This document shows, in pieces, positions 58,808 through 64,000 of a stretch of DNA of 64,000 nucleotides. The DNA is from Capsicum annuum (Eukaryota; Streptophyta; Magnoliopsida; Solanales; Solanaceae): contig NC_061121.1 in NCBI RefSeq assembly GCF_002878395.1, positions 43,101,180-43,165,179 of the forward strand. The letters run 5' to 3'. Position 1 is the first letter of the stretch; every line of letters begins with the position of its first letter. The position numbers and the translations under genes were made by a program. The notes beneath the pieces are model-generated. The model had not been told where the DNA came from. It was given only the letters and a program-made list of their open reading frames with translations, and made no database searches.

Positions 58808-59640
58808 CTAGTGGGACAAAACCTCATAAGAGAAAAAGAGTACAACGCGTATTAACTCGAGATCATTCTTGAACCTTTGCATCCTGATCTTGTGCACCAT
58901 CTTCTTGAAAGTTGCAATCGAAGGAGACTTGATGAATAAATTAGTCACATTGTCACTTGAACGAATTTGTTGTACGTTAATATCACCATTCTTTTGTAGC
59001 TTATGTATGTAGAAAAGCTTTGCTAAAGTGTGTTTCGTTCTATCTCCTTTTATGAATCCTCCATTAAGATGTGCTATGCATGCTGCATTATCTCTGTATA
59101 AAATTGTAGGTACATTATCATATTTTAAACCACATTTTTTTCGAATGAGATGTATCATATACCTTAACCATACACATTCTCGGCTTACTTCATGAATAAC
59201 TATTATCTCAGCATGGTTCGATGAAGTGGCTACGATAGATTGCTTTGTATATCTCCAAGATATGACAGTATCCCTACATGTGAACAGATAACTTATTTGA
59301 GATCGAACTTTATACGGGTCGGATAAGTACCCAGTATTAGCATAATCAACAAGATTAAGACTGCAGGCTTTAGAATAAAATCATACGTTTGATCTCATTT
59401 TGATGTCTCCTAATAGGAGCAGAACTATATCTTGCTAACAAATTAACTGAAAAGGCTATATCAGGACTTACAGTATTTGTAAGATACATTAGTACACCAA
59501 TTGGATTAAGATATGGTACTTCAGGATCAATTCAATTTGGTATATTTCGCATTTCAGCAAATAATCTTATTGCTTTTGAAAACTCTCCAAGAGTTTTAAT
59601 GATTTTCAAGCTATAAGCTTATATAATATAAGGATTCTAA
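58808..59640 (-). pseudogene. Copia RNase H and reverse transcriptase end
   Basis: The RNase H part reads CGLKYDNVPTILYRDNAACIA, GDRTKHTLAKLFYIHKLQKN, INVQQIRSSDNVTNLFIKS. Upstream on the same strand are SIVATSSNHAEIIVIHE-type text (about 59210) and fragments of the reverse transcriptase end (about 59480-59560). Frame breaks separate them. Confidence 0.85.
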
Positions 59641-61605
59641 TTAAGTTTCCCAGAAACTTTTATATGCTTCAAACATTTTGAATCCTTAGAAAGTTTCATA
59701 TAAATTTTGTCAAGTGACAATATTCAACATGTCATATGTGACATTTTCAAGTGTTTAAACTGCAAATTAAATAAGTTTTACACTTACCAAGATGTATCTT
59801 TTCATGTCACTTGATAGATGTTTCTACGTCAGCATGCTTAAATAAACGTAGAATTCAGATCCTCTAATATTCTACAACATTGCGCCAATATCATATCAAA
59901 GATATCGTTAATGATATATCATTTTGTATCGGTTCATAATGCGACATAACATTTTGAGATCTCATGACTTCATTATTTTCAGGTACCTAAACCTTTCATA
60001 AGGTTTTATGAAGTGTTATATCGTAAACTCTTCAAAAGCACATTGCCTTCTTATTATGATTATTTGCTCCTTATTCTTTTCAAGGATTATTTCATTTGGA
60101 ACCGATTAGTCTACCACGCTTCATGCATGCATAGATTTTATCCTTTAGGAACACAAAATAAGAGTATTTGCAGCTTTAATATGAGATGCTTTCGGCATTT
60201 CCTAACATATTTCATAGCTGCATATAATCTCCCCCTTATGTTAGGAAAACCAACATACATCCTCCATTTTCTTTGAGGATTTCATCTTTGTTCATTTTGA
60301 TATATTCATTAATCGTATACCGCACATCAAAATTATTAGATGGAATAGTTGGTTCCTGACCTTAAACCAATTAAGAGGAAGAAATAATCATAATTTATTG
60401 GTCTAATGCATATAAGTGCTATTGTACGCAACATATCATATTTCAGATCAACACATGAAACTTTATTCTCATTAGTAATGGTTTAGCTATTTATCGAAGG
60501 CATTCAATGCTAAACCATCATCATCAAGATGAATTGTCTTGATTATATAATCTGAAAGTTATGTTCTTAACTCAATTTTATTGAGCAAACAACGTTTATA
60601 AATGTCAAACGGCAAGTTGACAATAAATGTACATGTGATCATCTTATATCGATGAATCATAATAGATCACATAACAGGTGAACGAGCCCATATTCACCTT
60701 TTATACTTTTCAAATTTAAGGAATTCAATCCCAACATTAGTTGGTCCAACCAACTTATCATGAGAACAAGCGACATAAACAATTCTCGAAGAATCTTCTA
60801 GTTCTTTAATACATGTCTAATGCTCAATATGCACATCTTCGAGATGTCACAATCGTTCACATCAATTTATGAACTTTTATTCTAGTAAACTTCAAGTTTA
60901 TCATGACATTTATTTTTTTTCTTTAGTAAATTTCAAATTTACTATTACATGAATAAATTTTCGATTTACTACTTTAGAAGTAAATTTCAAAATAACTTTT
61001 CTCAGTTATTCTTCTTCATTCGGAGGTGAGTTGTGATACCATCACAATTAAGTGCACGTTTGCATTAATAAGGTTCTCATTCCCCAGGAATGAAATATAA
61101 TTGTGCCTTAAGCCTATCAAATTATGATAGCTTATAACCCCTTTCATGATATTGCTACTTCAGGAGCAAATCGAGGCATAAATATGATAGAGAGAATTTC
61201 TCTATATTGGTACCACATTCACTTCAAGAATGGAGCAAATTGTCATCTTTCAGACTTATTATATATTGCTACCACAATCACTTCTTGAAATGGAGCATAT
61301 TTAATGGACAAGTTTCATGACTTTTTATCAAAAAAACAAAAAACACATTATTTTGCCTTAACCATCGTAATATCATCAATATAGTGCATTGAGATTCAAA
61401 CTCAACGTCTTACGCGTCTTAGGCATAAATCAATAGGAGTTGAACCCAACATATTATCATCCCTTTTGATAATATTGTTCTTGAGGCATAAATTTAAAAC
61501 ATATATGGTTCCAAACCAATTATTTTTTCTCAAATCCAACAATAATAATATTATTAATAGCAAAAGACAGATAACATAAGAAATTACTAACCTTGAAATT
61601 ACCTT
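59641..61605 (-). other. Eroded interior of the Copia element
   Basis: AT-rich, no open frame matching gag, protease or integrase. Phrases such as ATTGCTACTTCAGGAGC and ATTGCTACCACAATCACTTC (about 61150, 61265) repeat loosely, as in a long untranslated region. Confidence 0.4.
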
Positions 61606-61705
61606 TAAATTTATAATCTCATCTTGTTTAACAAAATTTTGTGCTGATAACGTGTTATGTAATTTATAATCTCATCTTGTTTAACAAAATTTTGTGCTGA
61701 TAACG

Positions 61706-61914
61706 TGTTATGTAATATAAAGAAAGACCAAGAAGAATAAATAGAGAGACTTTATTTCAGATCATAAGATTGAGAATACAATGAACAAAATTCCTCTATT
61801 TAAAGGAAAAATTTAATCCTAGTATGAGACAGATGCTTCAAATCCTAATAGATATCAAAGTATATCTGATAGATATTGATAAACATTCACTATAATATAA
61901 TTACATTTATAACA
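61706..61914 (-). repeat. 5' LTR of the 58.4-61.9 kb Copia
   Basis: Direct repeat partner of 58449-58664. Its inner boundary is duplicated: a 53-bp unit covering primer site and LTR edge occurs at 61610-61662 and 61663-61715. Confidence 0.88.
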
Positions 61915-61919
61915 ATACT

Positions 61920-62980
61920 CATTTGCTAATTTTATTCTTATCTATATCCTAACACACAATCTTATTAGGAAGTGTGAATAGTAAGTTAAAAATTATATCT
62001 TACATATTTTCCCATTAATCTCTATATATAATTAAATTTAGATTTTTCAAAATCATTACAATCATCTCAATTTCTCTTCGATATCTATACCATTTAATTA
62101 TTTTTCGATAGTTTTTTCAAAATCCTTCACAAGAATACTGCCACTGTAACAAGGTTACAGATATTTCCACTATAACAAAGTTTGACGATAATATTCAAAA
62201 TACAGGAATAAGCTAAACTTTTTCACCGCTAAAAAGTCGTCGGCCAAATAAGCCTCTTCAATTTTTTATAAGGTTTTTATTAATTTAATAATAGTAACAA
62301 CAAAGAAAACTCATTATAAATTAAAAAAATTATTTGATGATCATTGTTATAGGAAAACCTGTTTTTGCTCTCTGGAAAATTGATTGTTTTTGCTAAGCTG
62401 TTTTCTGCTATTTTTTTTTGCTGTTTGGAATTCCTTCCAATTCCCAATTTGGAAGAGAATTTCAATCAAATTATTTATTCCACTCTTCTCTTTCTCTACA
62501 AACCCCGATTCCAATTTGTACAAAGTTTGAATCTTTGTATTAATTTTTTTCTAAAAAATCAAGAATTTCAGTTTTTCTTTCTTGGGTATTTATTTCTTTT
62601 CCTTTTAAGGGTATTTTTTCGAAAAAAGATATTAAAAGGAACAAATTTTGTTTCTTTTTTGGAGTCTTTTCAATTAAGGGTAATTTCAAGAATGTATAAA
62701 AAGGAATAAATTTGTTTTTTTTTTTTTTTTATTTCAATTAAGGCTAATTTCAAGAAGATATAAAGGAAGGATCTTTGTATTGTTTGTCTGAGGGTTTTTG
62801 TATTTTAAAGGTTTGTTTTAAGGAAATATTCTCAAAAAAGAAATTTGGTTTCTTTTTTTGGTTTTTTTTTTTTCAATTAAGAGTAATTTCAAGAAGATAT
62901 AAAGGAAGGATCTTTATATTATTTTTGTGGTGTTTTGGTATTTTTTAAGGTTAGTATTACAATATCAAGAAATTGAGGTG
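61920..62980 (+). promoter_or_regulatory. Upstream region and leader of the SBH gene
   Basis: From about 62660 to 62920 a unit with CAATTAAGGGTAATTTCAAGA, GATATAAAGGAAGGATCTTT and a poly-T/GGTTT run occurs three times, apparently in the 5' untranslated leader. TCTCTATATATAATTA at about 62019 is TATA-like but far upstream. The copies may include a leader intron. Confidence 0.4.
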
Positions 62981-63232
62981 ATGGGTAGTGAGAATATTGA
63001 TCAACAGACAAGGGGAGGATATGTATCAGATGAAGTGTTGGGAACATTCATACCAATAATTGTTTATTGGGTATATTCAGGATTGTATTTAATGCTTGGG
63101 GGTATGGATAATTATAGGTTACATTCTCAGAAAGATGAGGATGAGAAGAATTTGGTGTCCAAAAAAGAGGTTGTTAAAGGTGTTCTTCTTCAACAGGTTG
63201 TTCAGGCTGCTGTTGCTACGCTGCTATTCACG
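62981..63232 (+). CDS. SBH: Sphinganine C4-hydroxylase, first coding exon (gene continues past the window)
   Basis: The exon encodes 84 residues from ATG at 62981 to a GT donor at 63233. After MGSENIDQQTRGG it reads YVSDEVLGTFIPIIVYWVYS, GLYLMLGGMDNYRLHSQKDE and EKNLVSKKEVVKGVLLQQVV, the N-terminal part of plant SBH1/SBH2 with the first membrane segment. The longer N-terminus than Arabidopsis SBH1 is unusual; an in-frame upstream stretch back to 62927 exists but the ATG at 62981 fits best. The enzyme is an ER-membrane di-iron protein that hydroxylates dihydrosphingosine at C4 to make phytosphingosine. Its histidine boxes lie beyond the window. Confidence 0.93.
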
Positions 63233-64000
63233 GTTAGTTACTTTGATGATCATCTTGAGTTGTTAACAAAGTTTTGATTTTTATTTGTTTTGGAACTTAT
63301 TATGCATCATGATGAATTGGATTCATTTAGTTTACTATTGAGGTTTATGTTATGCTTGTTTATCTTATTTTTGTGCATCAGAATTTATATGGTTCCATCA
63401 GAGGCTTAGTTGATATTGATAGCTTTTTATGCATATGTTTGTTTGGTCTTTGATCATCTCTTGCTGTTGCGGAGTTTCATTTTTCTGGAACTTTTTATGC
63501 ATCATGATTAATAGGATTCATATAAATTACTTTTGAGACTGAGATTATATTGATATATTATTATTATGCTTGTTTGGAATTCTTTTTATGCATCATAATG
63601 ATGCAGAGGATTTATATGGTTAACTATTGAGGCTCAGTTGATATTGATGTTTTGAGCTGAAAGTCTATGGGAAACTACCTCTCTTCCTTTTCGAGGAATG
63701 GGTGAGGTCTCATCTGCACATATACTATCCTCCTCATACGCCGCTTGTGGGATTACACTGGGCTGGGTATTGATAGCTTATTATGCATATGCTTGGTTGG
63801 ACTTCTTTTATGCATCAAATGATACAGAGGATTTAAATAGTTGACTATTGAGGCTTAGTTGATATTGATAACTTATTATGAATATGCTTGTTTAGTCTTC
63901 TTTTTATGCATCATAATGATACTATAGAGGATTTATATGGTTAGCTATTGAGGCTTAGTTGATATTGAAAACTTATTATACATATGCATGTTCTTTTGGA
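63233..64000 (+). repeat. SBH intron 1 with a repeated unit of about 110-140 bp
   Basis: GAGGCTTAGTTGATATTGATA, TTTTTATGCATCATAATGAT, GCATATGCTTGTTTGG and AGAGGATTTATATGGTTA recur five or six times from about 63300 to the end. The acceptor lies past the window. Confidence 0.7.
63655..63775 (+). mobile_element. RTE/SINE 3'-tail fragment in SBH intron 1
   Basis: AAAGTCTATGGGAAACTACC, a GAATGGGTGAGGTCTCATC block, GCTTGTGGGATTACACTGGG. Same tail family as the LINE at 18439-20631. Confidence 0.68.

Larger units (their letters stand above)
58449..61914 (-). mobile_element. Decayed Copia LTR retrotransposon, 3466 bp
   Basis: The LTRs are 58449-58664 (216 bp) and 61706-61914 (209 bp). Both read TGTTATGTAATATAA at the left and CATTTATAACA at the right. 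An exact 5-bp target duplication, ATACT, lies at 58444-58448 and 61915-61919. The polypurine tract (AAGGGGGAG on the minus strand) abuts the left LTR at 58665-58674. A primer site reading CGTTATCAGCACAAAA on the minus strand abuts the right one. Only RNase H and the end of reverse transcriptase are recognisable; the rest is eroded and shortened. Confidence 0.92.

Noticed and set aside
60013..60276. An 87-codon plus-strand open frame
   Set aside because: It lies in the eroded interior of the Copia element and matches no retrotransposon or host domain.
62365..62709. A 114-codon phenylalanine-rich open frame before SBH
   Set aside because: It is a T-rich leader region with repeats; composition explains the frame and the F/L-rich text.

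Overview
The window is nuclear DNA of a flowering plant. It is AT-rich, its genes are split by GT-AG introns, and it is crowded with LTR retrotransposons, hAT and MULE DNA transposons, MITEs and SINEs. tRNA-like SINEs and RTE LINE tails with TTG-type ends resemble families known from Solanaceae, so a nightshade relative (Solanum or Capsicum type) is the best guess. The species cannot be fixed from the sequence alone.

Four host genes are supported. (1) A DUF616 (TOD1/MUCI70-like) membrane-anchored gene on the minus strand, 12391-24990, carries a 7.1-kb Copia element in an intron, and that element carries an RTE LINE. (2) HGH1, an ARM-type chaperone for translation factor eEF2, lies on the plus strand at 29220-41911. 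All nine coding exons can be read (335 codons). Its 6.96-kb first intron holds a sense-oriented Copia element that is itself split by a solo LTR. (3) ORC6, the origin recognition complex subunit 6, lies on the plus strand at 46269-49074 with ten exons and 284 codons, and has three E2F-type sites just upstream. (4) The first coding exon of a sphinganine C4-hydroxylase (SBH) starts at 62981; the rest lies beyond the window.

Layout: 1-798 end of a hAT element; 1000-1265 Stowaway MITE; about 1850-7245 a MULE-like zone with arrays of an imperfect palindrome, a 1.95-kb foldback made from two opposed copies of an XS-domain (FDM/IDN2-like) gene fragment, and a decayed MULE transposase; 7420-11084 a broken Copia; 12.4-25.0 kb DUF616 gene; 25.3-28.2 kb two non-autonomous hAT elements; 29.2-41.9 kb HGH1; 42-46 kb repeats; 46.3-49.1 kb ORC6; 50.8-51.9 kb non-autonomous MULE; 52.6-57.5 kb hAT with a decayed transposase and an exact 8-bp target duplication; 58.4-61.9 kb decayed Copia with an exact 5-bp target duplication; 62.98 kb to the end, SBH.

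The most unusual feature is the 2195-4148 foldback. Its arms (about 960 bp each, 35-nt spacer) derive from a gene family that acts in RNA-directed DNA methylation. A hairpin transcript from it could feed small RNAs back on that family. This is inference, not shown. The rest of the window is a clear case of nested insertion into introns of genes that kept their reading frames.
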